9,430 nt of DNA, from the NCBI GenBank assembly GCA_031278115.1, contig JAITKZ010000007.1, positions 1 to 9,430 on the forward strand, written 5' to 3'. This stretch comes from Endomicrobium sp. (GTDB taxonomy: Bacteria; Elusimicrobiota; Endomicrobiia; Endomicrobiales; Endomicrobiaceae). Positions 1-6,835 of this stretch are shown piece by piece. Below the pieces are notes generated by a model, which worked only from the letters and a program-made list of their open reading frames with translations, was not told where the DNA came from and searched no databases. A program made the position numbers and the translations under genes. Position 1 is the first letter of the stretch. Every line of letters starts with the position of its first letter.

Positions 1-934
1 GGAGAAATATGCTCAATATTCCAAACTTTTAAATGATATAAAAGACGCTGAAGATCTAAAAAAATCTGACGATTCCGAAATAAGAGAAATGGCTTTTGCA
101 GAATATGATGATTTAATAAGTAAAAAAGAAAAGTTTGAATCCGAAATAAAAGTTTTGCTTATACCTCCAGATCCTAATGAAAATAAAAATATCATCGTTG
201 AAATTCGCGCTGGAACCGGCGGAGATGAGGCTGCTTTGTTTGTAGGCGATTTATACAGAATGTACACAAGGTTTGCCGATAGAAACGGTTGGAAACATGA
301 AGTTATAGATTCTAATCCCACAGGGCTTGGCGGTTACAAAGAAATTGTATTTGAAATAAATGGCAATAAAGTGTGGCATTACTTTAAATTTGAAAGAGGT
401 GCTCATAGAGTTCAAAGAGTTCCTGATACAGAAGCATCTGGAAGAGTGCATACCTCAGCTGTTACTGTAGCTGTTCTTCCTGAAGCTGAGGAAGTGGACT
501 GTGAAATAAAGATAGAAGATTTGAGAATAGATACGTACAGAGCTTCAGGTGCGGGCGGTCAGCACGTAAATAAAACTGATTCGGCTATAAGAACCACGCA
601 TTTGCCTACAGGACTTGTAGTTGCCTGCCAAGATGAAAGAAGTCAAATAAAAAACAGAGCCAAAGCGTTTAAAGTTTTAAGAGCTAAACTTTACGAACAA
701 AAAGTTTTAGAGCAGGAAAAGCAGCTTTCAAACGAACGCAAACAGCAGGTGGGATCTGGCGACAGATCTGAAAAAATTAGAACATATAATTTCCCTCAGA
801 ATAGAATAACCGATCATAGAATCAGCTACAGCGTTTACAACATTACAGAAGTTATGGACGGAGATTTGTCTGAACTTGTAAACAAATTGATAGAAGCTGA
901 TGCGGAAGCTAAACTCAAGGAAAACAATATCTAA
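1..934 (+). CDS. prfA: Peptide chain release factor 1 (5' end outside window)
   Basis: Release factor 1 reads UAA/UAG stop codons in the ribosomal A site and triggers hydrolysis of the finished peptide. The open frame runs from base 2 with no start codon; aligned from memory with E. coli RF1, about 40 N-terminal residues lie upstream. Visible landmarks are RAGTGGDEAALF, the anticodon-like PxT tripeptide as PDT (422-430, in RVQRVPDTEASGR), the catalytic GGQ loop at 554-562 (GAGGQHVNKTDSAIR), and the GSGDRSEKIRTYNFPQ block near the C-terminus. PxT rather than SPF in this position marks RF1 and not RF2. An internal ATG at 89 is not the true start, because clear RF1 homology continues upstream of it. 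The frame ends TAA (932-934), directly abutting prmC, whose product modifies the GGQ glutamine. No lesion is seen. Confidence 0.97.
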   Translation, partial: EKYAQYSKLLNDIKDAEDLKKSDDSEIREMAFAEYDDLISKKEKFESEIKVLLIPPDPNENKNIIVEIRAGTGGDEAALFVGDLYRMYTRFADRNGWKHEVIDSNPTGLGGYKEIVFEINGNKVWHYFKFERGAHRVQRVPDTEASGRVHTSAVTVAVLPEAEEVDCEIKIEDLRIDTYRASGAGGQHVNKTDSAIRTTHLPTGLVVACQDERSQIKNRAKAFKVLRAKLYEQKVLEQEKQLSNERKQQVGSGDRSEKIRTYNFPQNRITDHRISYSVYNITEVMDGDLSELVNKLIEADAEAKLKENNI

Positions 935-1786
935 ATGTTAGACGGCGAAAATGTTTATACATTATTAAAAACAGCCGCAAAGTTTTTAAAATCCAAAGGT
1001 TTGTCTGAACCTAAATCTGACGCGGAAGTTTTATTGAGCTTTGTATTGCAAACAAAGCGTTCCCAACTGCCTTTATTAAGAAGTCAAAAACCGACCGATA
1101 AACAAATATTGCAATATGAAAATTATGCGTTAAAACGTTCAAATCGCGAACCAGCAGCATATATAATAGGTCTTGCCGATTTTATGGGCTTTGAATTTAA
1201 AGTAGATAAAAATGTTCTTATACCAAGACCAGAAACAGAAATTTTGGTTGAAGTTACGTTAAAGATTGCCAAAGAAAAAAATAAAAAGTCTATTTTAGAT
1301 TTGTGTACAGGGTCAGGCTGTATAGCTATAAGTTTGGCTAAACTTGGAATTTTTGAAGATATTGTAGCTTCAGACGTAAGCATTAATGCTTTGGCAATTG
1401 CCAAAGAAAATGCCCTAATTAACAACGCTTTCAATATCAAACTTATTGAAAGCGATATTTTTAAAAAAATACCAGATTGCAAATTTGATATAATAGTTTC
1501 CAATCCTCCATATGTTACAGAATATGAATACGCTGATTTGGAGCCTGAGCTTAAGTTTGAGCCGAAAAATGCTCTAACAGCGCAAGATGATGGTTTGTTT
1601 TTTTATAAAGAGATAGCGGCAAATGCAACCAAATACTTAAACGTCAATGGTTATATTCTTCTTGAATTAAATTCAAATAAAGCAGAAGATATACGACAAA
1701 TATTTTTAGATAACAAATACGCAGATATTGAAATAATAAACGATTATTCTGGACTTCCTAGGATATTAAAAGCTCTAAAATCTTGA
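935..1786 (+). CDS. prmC: Release factor glutamine N5-methyltransferase
   Basis: PrmC (HemK) uses S-adenosylmethionine to methylate the glutamine of the GGQ motif of RF1 and RF2, which speeds peptide release. The 283-residue product is close to the family's usual 275-290. An N-terminal helical substrate-binding part (about 1-85) is followed by a Rossmann methyltransferase domain. That domain shows the family block IPRPETE (96-102), SAM motif I as DLCTGSGC (122-129) and the catalytic NPPY at 190-193 (1502-1513), where the Asn-Pro-Pro-Tyr cradles the target amide. The ATG at 935 directly follows the prfA stop (TAAATG); an AAGGA at 917-921 is rather far away (13 nt), so translational coupling to prfA is likely. 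It ends in TGA at 1784-1786. Having the enzyme next to the gene of its substrate is common in bacteria. Confidence 0.96.
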   Translation: MLDGENVYTLLKTAAKFLKSKGLSEPKSDAEVLLSFVLQTKRSQLPLLRSQKPTDKQILQYENYALKRSNREPAAYIIGLADFMGFEFKVDKNVLIPRPETEILVEVTLKIAKEKNKKSILDLCTGSGCIAISLAKLGIFEDIVASDVSINALAIAKENALINNAFNIKLIESDIFKKIPDCKFDIIVSNPPYVTEYEYADLEPELKFEPKNALTAQDDGLFFYKEIAANATKYLNVNGYILLELNSNKAEDIRQIFLDNKYADIEIINDYSGLPRILKALKS

Positions 1787-1835
1787 GATTTACAATTCTT
1801 CGCACGGAGTCGTGGAAAATGTATTTTCTTTAAGA

Positions 1836-1864
1836 TTGCTGAGTCAAGCTTTATTTTGTATAGA
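1836..1864 (+). promoter_or_regulatory. Possible weak sigma70-type promoter for murA
   Basis: In the 108-nt prmC-murA gap, TTGCTG (1836-1841) lies 17 nt before TATAGA (1859-1864). This resembles -35 and -10 elements and would start a transcript about 25 nt before the murA ATG. The matches are partial and the DNA is AT-rich, so chance is a real alternative. The rest of the gap shows only a 4-bp CACG/CGTG hairpin around 1802-1813, and no convincing terminator. Confidence 0.25.
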
Positions 1865-1894
1865 TATTTAAATATAAATTTATTGGGATTAAAA

Positions 1895-3151
1895 ATGGAT
1901 AAAATAATAATATACGGCGGTAAAAAATTAAAAGGTGAAGTTATTATTTCGGGATCAAAGAATTCTGCTTTGCCTATTTTGTTTGCAACTTTACTTACTG
2001 ATGAGCCTTCAATAATAAAAAATGTTCCTTCTCTTGCAGATATAGACACAACTGTGGAATTTTTAAATTTTATAGGTAAAAAAACTGTTAAAAAAGGGAA
2101 TACTATAAGAACTTACTCTTCTTGTAAATATAAACATATAGCTCCTTACGATTTGGTCAGAAAAATGAGGGCAAGCGTTTTAATAATGGGACCATTGCTT
2201 GCAAGGCTTAACCGGGTTGAAGTTTCTTTGCCCGGAGGCTGTACTATAGGGGCAAGACCTATAGACATACACTTAGATGCTTTTAAAAAACTTGGAGCCG
2301 AAATTTCTATTGAAGGCGGATATATTAAAACCTTATCAAAAGATGGGCTTAAAGGTGCTGTTATAGATTTAAAGTTTCCAAGTGTTGGAGCAACTGAAAA
2401 TATTTTGCTTAGCGCAGTTTTAGCTAAAGGTAAAACTACCATAATTAATGTAGCGAAAGAGCCTGAAATAGAAGATTTGGTTAATGTCCTAAATAAGATG
2501 GGGGCTAAAATAAGTGGTGCGGGTACGGGAAAAATAATTATTGACGGTGTTGACAGTTTACAAGGGTTTACGCATGAAGTAATTCCCGATAGAATAGAGG
2601 CTGCGACATATATGATAGCTGTAGCTATTACAAAGGGTGACGTTGTTCTTAAAAATGTTATTCCAAAACATATTGAAGCGATAAGTAATAAATTGAAAAA
2701 AAGCGGGCTATCTGTTAAGGAAAATAAAACAAGTATTAGAGTTAAATGGATTAGAAATTTAAATCCTCAAAATATTAAAACAGAAGTCTATCCAGGTTTC
2801 CCGACTGATGTTCAAGCTCAGTGGATGGCTTTGATGTGTCTTTTAAAAGGGCATTCAAAAGTAGAAGAAACTATATTTGAAAACAGATTTATGCATGTTG
2901 CGGAATTGCAAAGATTTGGAGCAAATATAAAAGTAGATTGCAAGATAGCCAATATAACTGGGGTTGATAAATTCTCAGGAGCGCCTGTTATGGTTTCAGA
3001 TTTAAGGGCTGGCGCGGCCCTTGTATTGGCGGGACTTGCGGCAGAAGGTAAGACCACTGTATCAAGAATTTATCATCTTGATAGGGGATATGAACTGCTT
3101 GAAAAGAAACTTAAAAAACTCGGAGCAGATATAAAAAAAGTGCATGCCTAA
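1895..3151 (+). CDS. murA: UDP-N-acetylglucosamine 1-carboxyvinyltransferase
   Basis: MurA transfers enolpyruvate from PEP to UDP-GlcNAc in the cytoplasm, the first committed step of peptidoglycan synthesis. From the ATG at 1895 the product has 418 residues, as expected (E. coli 419). Key residues are visible: Lys22-Asn23 in SGSKNSALPILFA, the active-site loop PGGCTIGARPIDIH with Cys116 (2240-2242), Asp305 in PGFPTDVQAQW, and Arg397 in YHLDRGYE. A cysteine rather than aspartate in the loop predicts sensitivity to fosfomycin. The frame is open further up to a TTG at 1856, but the 13 added residues do not look like MurA. The ATG at 1895 has only a weak GGGA (1885-1888) upstream. The gene is intact, which implies peptidoglycan synthesis at least at its first step, in contrast with the broken uppS downstream. 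Confidence 0.97.
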   Translation: MDKIIIYGGKKLKGEVIISGSKNSALPILFATLLTDEPSIIKNVPSLADIDTTVEFLNFIGKKTVKKGNTIRTYSSCKYKHIAPYDLVRKMRASVLIMGPLLARLNRVEVSLPGGCTIGARPIDIHLDAFKKLGAEISIEGGYIKTLSKDGLKGAVIDLKFPSVGATENILLSAVLAKGKTTIINVAKEPEIEDLVNVLNKMGAKISGAGTGKIIIDGVDSLQGFTHEVIPDRIEAATYMIAVAITKGDVVLKNVIPKHIEAISNKLKKSGLSVKENKTSIRVKWIRNLNPQNIKTEVYPGFPTDVQAQWMALMCLLKGHSKVEETIFENRFMHVAELQRFGANIKVDCKIANITGVDKFSGAPVMVSDLRAGAALVLAGLAAEGKTTVSRIYHLDRGYELLEKKLKKLGADIKKVHA

Positions 3152-3249
3152 ATAAAATGACATACAAAACTTTCTTAAATAGAAAAAACTTTGAATGAAA
3201 TCAGTGCAATTTTTATTACTATTAACAATAACATAAAAACTGCAAACTC

Positions 3250-3278
3250 TTGAAAACAGTTATAGGTTTTGATAAAAC
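3250..3278 (+). promoter_or_regulatory. Candidate sigma70-type promoter for the rpsB operon
   Basis: TTGAAA (3250-3255, 5 of 6 to the -35 consensus) is followed after 17 nt by TAAAAC (3273-3278, 4 of 6 to the -10 consensus). The predicted transcript would start near 3285, immediately before the first of a series of hairpins that lead to rpsB, and this coherence supports the call. A second possible pair is TTGAAT (3191-3196) with TATTAC (3214-3219). The gap 3152-3249 holds nothing else that I can recognise, and no clear rho-independent terminator for murA. Confidence 0.4.
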
Positions 3279-3288
3279 AGTATAGTCG

Positions 3289-3433
3289 TTTAGGTACTAA
3301 CCCTAAATAATCACACAATTGGATTTGCCAAACGGTCTCAGAGAAAAACTTTGAGGTTTTGGAGATGGAAGATTGTGGAAGCCGTGAGACGAAAATACGT
3401 CTTGAAACGGAAACCGTTGCTGCGGTTAAAACC
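3289..3433 (+). promoter_or_regulatory. Structured 5' leader of rpsB, candidate S2 autoregulatory element
   Basis: At least five short inverted repeats follow one another before the rpsB ribosome binding site. They are TTTAGG/CCTAAA (3289-3294/3302-3307); TTGG/CCAA (3319-3322/3328-3331); CTCAGAG/CTTTGAG with an AAAAA loop (3337-3343/3349-3355), extendable by three wobble pairs; CCGTGAGACG pairing with CGTCTT...ACGG across a 3-nt bulge (3382-3391/3398-3410); and AACCG/CGGTT (3412-3416/3423-3427). In E. coli and relatives, S2 represses its own rpsB-tsf mRNA through a structured leader. This leader does not visibly match that motif, so the role is inferred from position and structure only. The stretch is open in the rpsB frame from a TTG at 3351, but the encoded residues do not resemble S2. 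No tRNA fold was found. Confidence 0.5.
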
Positions 3434-3440
3434 AAAGGAG
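3434..3440 (+). promoter_or_regulatory. Strong ribosome binding site that fixes the rpsB start
   Basis: AAAGGAG sits 6 nt before the ATG at 3447. It selects that ATG over the TTG at 3351 in the same frame. Confidence 0.85.
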
Positions 3441-3446
3441 AGAAGT

Positions 3447-4316
3447 ATGTCAAACATTACAATGAAGGCTTTGCTGGAAGCTGGTGTTCATTTCGGACAT
3501 CAAACCAGAAGATGGAATCCAAAAATGGAGAAGTTTATTTTTGGAACTAGGAACAAAATTCACATCATAGATCTTCAAAAAACCCTTAAAGAATTGAAAA
3601 AAAACTACAAATTAGTAAGAGATCTTATTGCCGAGGGCAAAGAAATAATTTTTGTAGGAACAAAAAAACAAGCTCAGATTCCAGTAAAAGAGGAAGCTCA
3701 GCGCTGTGGAGCTTTTTTTGTAGCTGAAAGATGGCTTGGCGGAACTCTTACAAATTTTGAAACTTTAAAGAAATCTATTGCGAGGTACAAAGAAATAGAA
3801 AAAATGAAAGAAGATGGTGTTTTCCAGATTCTTTCAAAAAAAGAACAGTCTCAGATTGAAAGAGAGAGAATTAAGCTTGAAAAGTCTTTGGAAGGGTTAA
3901 AAAATATGACAAAACTTCCAGGTCTTATGTTTGTGGTTGGTTCTAACGAAGAATCTACAGCTGTTTCAGAAGCAAGAAAACTTAACATTCCTATCGTCGC
4001 TATTTGCGATACTAACTGCGATCCTGATTTGGTTGATTATCCTATTCCGGGAAATGATGATGCTATAAGAGCAGTAAAGCTTTTCTGCTCAATTATAGCT
4101 GATGCTGTTTTAGAAGGAAAAGGCGTAACTGAAAAGAAAGAAGGCGAAGGAGCAGACACTATTGCCTCAGAACCTGCAAAAGAAGAGGAAGAAAAGAGAG
4201 AAGAACCTTCTCAGGAAGGAGAAGAAGATAATGTCAACTGGACTTATAACAAAACTCAGAGAGATGACAGGTGCGGGAATAATGGATTGCCGCAATGCTC
4301 TCAAAGAATCAAATAA
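3447..4316 (+). CDS. rpsB: 30S ribosomal protein S2 (3' end overlaps tsf)
   Basis: S2 binds the head-body junction of the 30S subunit. The N-terminus [20 protein letters not shown] and the blocks [18 protein letters not shown] (93-104) and [20 protein letters not shown] (188-207) are all typical S2. The block usually reading FVxDPxxE is FVVGSNEE here (162-169). The core ends near residue 225 and is followed by an acidic, Glu/Lys-rich tail to about residue 262. No stop precedes tsf in this frame: translation as read runs 86 nt into tsf and ends at TAA 4314-4316, giving 289 residues. The last 27 residues are simply tsf DNA read in another frame and are very unlikely to be conserved. Either this overlap is genuine, or a 1-nt indel near 4229 removed an ancestral stop. 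The assignment is certain; the true C-terminus is not. Confidence 0.93.
   Translation: MSNITMKALLEAGVHFGHQTRRWNPKMEKFIFGTRNKIHIIDLQKTLKELKKNYKLVRDLIAEGKEIIFVGTKKQAQIPVKEEAQRCGAFFVAERWLGGTLTNFETLKKSIARYKEIEKMKEDGVFQILSKKEQSQIERERIKLEKSLEGLKNMTKLPGLMFVVGSNEESTAVSEARKLNIPIVAICDTNCDPDLVDYPIPGNDDAIRAVKLFCSIIADAVLEGKGVTEKKEGEGADTIASEPAKEEEEKREEPSQEGEEDNVNWTYNKTQRDDRCGNNGLPQCSQRIK
4216..4221 (+). promoter_or_regulatory. Ribosome binding site of tsf, inside rpsB
   Basis: AAGGAG lies 9 nt before the tsf ATG at 4231 and within the purine-rich code for the S2 tail. It decides the ATG at 4231 over a TTG 69 nt further upstream in the same frame (4162), whose extra residues are a lysine-rich shadow of the S2 tail. 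Confidence 0.75.
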
Positions 4317-4824
4317 TGATGTGGAAAAGGCTTGCCAATGGCTTAGAGAAAAAGGCATGGCTTCTGCTGTTAAAAAAGCAGGAAGAGCTGCAAAACAAGG
4401 CTTAGTTCATTCTTACATACATGGAAACGGAACACTTGGGGTTTTAGTTGAAGTAAACTGTGAAACGGATTTCGTAGCAAAAACTGAAGACTTTCAGGTT
4501 TTAGTTAAGGAAATAGCTATGCAAATTGCTGCTGTTTCACCGACATATGTTTCCCGCGAGCAAGTGCCTGAAAGTATTTTGAATGCGGAAAAAGAAATTT
4601 ACAAAGCTCAGCTTAAGGAAGAAGGAAAATCTGAAAAAGTTTGGGATAAAATCATTGAAGGTAAAATTGAAAAATTCTACAGCCAGATATGTTTGTACGA
4701 CCAGATTTATATGAGAGACACAAGCGGTAGAGAAACCATAAAAGATTTGGTGACAAAAGCTATAGCTAAAATAGGTGAGAATATAGTAATAAAGAGATTT
4801 GCAAGATTTAAACTCGGAGAATAA
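4231..4824 (+). CDS. tsf: Translation elongation factor Ts
   Basis: EF-Ts is the nucleotide-exchange factor that releases GDP from EF-Tu. The product of 197 residues belongs to the short class of EF-Ts (as in Thermus), shorter than the E. coli protein of about 283. The N-terminal UBA-like domain carries [16 protein letters not shown] (9-24). The EF-Tu contact motif Thr79-Asp80-Phe81-Val82 lies in [13 protein letters not shown]. The C-terminal signature [17 protein letters not shown] is complete. The start at 4231 gives the standard [12 protein letters not shown]-terminus. The start lies inside the extended rpsB frame, so translation is probably coupled to S2 synthesis. It ends TAA 4822-4824, two bases before the pyrH ATG. 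Confidence 0.96.
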   Translation: MSTGLITKLREMTGAGIMDCRNALKESNNDVEKACQWLREKGMASAVKKAGRAAKQGLVHSYIHGNGTLGVLVEVNCETDFVAKTEDFQVLVKEIAMQIAAVSPTYVSREQVPESILNAEKEIYKAQLKEEGKSEKVWDKIIEGKIEKFYSQICLYDQIYMRDTSGRETIKDLVTKAIAKIGENIVIKRFARFKLGE

Positions 4825-4826
4825 TA

Positions 4827-5525
4827 ATGAACTCAAAGAGAGTTCTATTGAAACTTTCAGGAGAATCTCTTTCAGATAATTCTTCGTCAATAAGTGAGAA
4901 AAGTCTCTCAAAAGTTACAAGAGAGATTAAATCTGTTGTTGACAAAGGGAATGTTCAGCTGGCGGTTGTTATAGGAGCGGGCAATATCTGGAGAGGTGGA
5001 GGAAAGTTTATAGAAAGAGTAACGGCTGATAAGATGGGAATGCTTGCTACCGTAATGAACTCTCTTGCTTTAAACGATTCTTTGATAAAAGCTGGTGTAA
5101 AATCAACTGTTTTTTCAGCAAGCGGTGTAAGTGGTTTTGTTGAAAAATTTAGCAGAGAAAAAGCTGTAAGGCGTCTTGAAAAAGGATATGTTGTTATTTT
5201 TGCTGGTGGTACGGGAAATCCTTTCTTTACCGCTGACACTGCCTCGGCATTAAGAGCCGCTGAAATAAAGGCTAATATTTTGTTAAAAGCTACACAAGTA
5301 GATGGTGTTTACAATGCTGATCCTAAAAAAAATAAGAATGCTGTTAAATATAGTGTTCTAACTTTCCAAGAAGCTTTGGATAAACATTTGGCAATTATGG
5401 ACGCGGAAGCTTTTTCTTTGTGCATGCAGTCTGGTATATCAATTATAGTATTTGACTTTTATAAAGAAGGCAATTTACAAAAGGTTATAAGCGGTGAGAA
5501 AATAGGTACGAGAATGGAGGAGTAA
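4827..5525 (+). CDS. pyrH: Uridylate kinase (UMP kinase)
   Basis: PyrH phosphorylates UMP to UDP with ATP, the gateway to UTP, CTP and UDP-sugars such as the UDP-GlcNAc used by MurA. The 232-residue product belongs to the amino-acid-kinase fold and not the eukaryote-type UMP/CMP kinases. Visible blocks are KLSGESL (9-15), GAGNIWRG (50-57, commonly GGGN in this family), ADKMGMLATVMN (67-78), FAGGTGNPFFTADTAS (125-140, nucleotide and UMP binding) and KATQVDGVYNADP (154-166). The C-terminal GEKIGTRM is typical. An SD GGAGA (4816-4820) sits 6 nt before the ATG. It is followed immediately by frr (TAAATG). No lesion is seen. Confidence 0.97.
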   Translation: MNSKRVLLKLSGESLSDNSSSISEKSLSKVTREIKSVVDKGNVQLAVVIGAGNIWRGGGKFIERVTADKMGMLATVMNSLALNDSLIKAGVKSTVFSASGVSGFVEKFSREKAVRRLEKGYVVIFAGGTGNPFFTADTASALRAAEIKANILLKATQVDGVYNADPKKNKNAVKYSVLTFQEALDKHLAIMDAEAFSLCMQSGISIIVFDFYKEGNLQKVISGEKIGTRMEE

Positions 5526-6086
5526 ATGCAAATTCAAAGTTTTTTTTCTAAGTCGGAAGAGGCTATGAAAAAAACTATAGATAGATTAAAAAGCGAGTTG
5601 GCTTCTATTAGGACCGGCAGAGCTTCAAGTGCTGTGATAGAAGGAATAAAAGTTGAGAGCTACGGTTCTTTGATGCCGATGAATCAGCTCGCAGGTGTTA
5701 GTATTCCTGACGCCAAAACAATAGAAATAAGACCTTGGGATCCGTCCCAGCTTGGCGCTATAGAGAAAGCTATACTTAAGGCTGATATAGGAATGACACC
5801 TGTAAACGATGGCAAAATTATACGTATATCAGTTCCTCCTCTCACGGAAGAAAGAAGAAAAGAAATAGCAAAATCTATAAGCAGAATGGCTGAAGATTTT
5901 AGAGTAGCCGTAAGAAATGAAAGAAGAATTTTAGTTGAGAACATAAAGAAGCTTGAAAAAGATAAAGTTATAACCGAAGACGACAGAAAAAAGTTTGAGA
6001 CTAACGCTCAAAAAGTGACTGACGATTATATTGAGAAAATTGACGAAAGCATTGCTTTGAAAGAAAAAGAAGTGATGCAAATATAA
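5526..6086 (+). CDS. frr: Ribosome recycling factor
   Basis: RRF splits the post-termination ribosome together with EF-G, completing the cycle begun by release factor 1. At 186 residues it matches the family (E. coli 185). It shows the two halves of the three-helix bundle separated by the small beta domain: the N-terminal helix ends in LASIRTGRAS, the beta domain holds IPDAKTIEIRPWDPS, and the long C-terminal helices contain PPLTEERRKEI and VRNERR with the conserved arginine used in ribosome binding. A strong SD (GGAGGAG, 5516-5522) overlaps the pyrH stop codon, and the ATG abuts that stop, so the two genes are tightly coupled. Confidence 0.97.
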   Translation: MQIQSFFSKSEEAMKKTIDRLKSELASIRTGRASSAVIEGIKVESYGSLMPMNQLAGVSIPDAKTIEIRPWDPSQLGAIEKAILKADIGMTPVNDGKIIRISVPPLTEERRKEIAKSISRMAEDFRVAVRNERRILVENIKKLEKDKVITEDDRKKFETNAQKVTDDYIEKIDESIALKEKEVMQI

Positions 6087-6098
6087 TGCAAAAAAAAT

Positions 6099-6104
6099 GG
6101 AGGA
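6099..6104 (+). promoter_or_regulatory. Ribosome binding site that fixes the ferredoxin start
   Basis: GGAGGA ends 7 nt before the ATG at 6112. A same-frame ATG at 6097 overlaps this site and has no SD of its own. The shorter product also has the usual ferredoxin N-terminus (MAYQIDKN), so 6112 is preferred. A run of eight A residues (6090-6097) lies just upstream. Confidence 0.8.
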
Positions 6105-6111
6105 TAAAAAG

Positions 6112-6285
6112 ATGGCTTACCAAATTGATAAAAATATATGCGTAGGTTGCGGGGCATGTGCAGGCAATTGTCCAGTTTCAGCTATTGAGCAGAAAGGCGA
6201 TAAGTATGAAATAAATGTCAGTATATGTGTAAGCTGCAGAGCATGTGAATCTACCTGCCCTGTAAGTGCAATTTCTCAAAAGTAA
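6112..6285 (+). CDS. Small 2[4Fe-4S] bacterial-type ferredoxin
   Basis: This is a soluble one-electron carrier of the clostridial type, 57 residues long and about the classic size. It is built of two near-repeats, each with a CxxCxxCxxxCP cluster motif: Cys10, 13, 16, 20 followed by PVSAI, and Cys39, 42, 45, 49 followed by PVSAI. All eight ligands are present. Low-potential ferredoxins of this kind serve pyruvate:ferredoxin oxidoreductase, hydrogenases and Fe-S enzymes in anaerobes. The partner is not shown by the sequence. The place is unusual, between frr and uppS and upstream of the isoprenoid gene dxr. One inference is that it donates electrons to a later MEP-pathway Fe-S enzyme such as IspG or IspH. 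Its stop overlaps the ribosome binding site of uppS, so it is cotranscribed with uppS. Confidence 0.95.
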   Translation: MAYQIDKNICVGCGACAGNCPVSAIEQKGDKYEINVSICVSCRACESTCPVSAISQK

Positions 6286-6290
6286 GGAAG
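6284..6290 (+). promoter_or_regulatory. Ribosome binding site pointing to a TTG start for uppS
   Basis: AAGGAAG overlaps the ferredoxin stop (TAA 6283-6285) and lies 5 nt before TTG 6296-6298. That TTG gives an N-terminus of MIPEHIAIIMDGNGRW, the normal UppS beginning. A GTG at 6266 in the same frame has no such site and lies inside the ferredoxin gene. Confidence 0.7.
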
Positions 6291-6835
6291 ACTTTTTGAT
6301 ACCCGAACATATAGCGATTATAATGGACGGGAATGGCAGATGGGCTAAGAAAAGGTCATTACCCAGAGTTTTTGGTCATAGGCAAGGGGTCAAAACCGTA
6401 AAAAAGATTATTAAGTCTGCCAGCAGGCTTGGAGTCAAGGTTTTGACCCTTTATGCTTTTTCTACTGAAAATTGGAAAAGACCTAAAATCGAAGTTGACG
6501 CACTTTTTTCTTTGCTTTCACGGTTTATAAAGAAAGAGTTGAAAGAGTTAAGTGATGCCGGTGTCAAACTTAGAATACTTGGCGATTTATCAAAATTTCC
6601 GCAAGATTTGAAATCCGAGATTCTTTCTGTTTGCAAAGATACGGAAAATAATACGGGTTTAGAGTTGAATATAGCTTTAAATTACGGGGCAAGGCAAGAA
6701 ATTGTAAAAGCCTTTGAAGAGATGTTAAAACAAGGTATAAAAAAGCCGACGGAAGAAATTGTGTCGTCTTTTTTGTATACTGCTGGTCAACCGGATCCAG
6801 ACTTGCTTATCCGCACGTCGGGAGAGTTTAGAATA

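Noticed and set aside
1778..1791. Perfect inverted repeat AAATCT-TG-AGATTT over the prmC stop codon as a terminator
   Set aside because: The stem is weak and AT-rich, the spacer is tiny and no T-run follows.
1856..1894. TTG 1856 as the murA start
   Set aside because: It adds 13 residues not seen in MurA; from ATG 1895 the key residues Lys22, Asp305 and Arg397 carry the same numbers as in E. coli MurA.
3337..3360. Hairpin CTCAGAG/CTTTGAG followed by TTTT as an intrinsic terminator of murA or an attenuator
   Set aside because: The T-run has only four bases, the stem is AT/GU-rich, and it lies about 190 nt past murA; treated as part of the leader.
3351..3446. Upstream extension of rpsB from TTG 3351
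   Set aside because: The 32 extra residues do not resemble S2, while AAAGGAG marks the ATG at 3447.
3152..3446. tRNA or other known structured RNA gene in the long gap
   Set aside because: No cloverleaf, T-loop or CCA end was seen on either strand.
3175..3453. A 92-codon open frame on the minus strand across the murA-rpsB gap
   Set aside because: It begins at a TTG inside rpsB, has no SD, and its product resembles no family I know; the region is better explained as promoter and leader.
3359..3550. A 63-codon plus-strand frame across the rpsB start
   Set aside because: It starts at TTG with no SD and runs out of frame through conserved rpsB sequence; a shadow.
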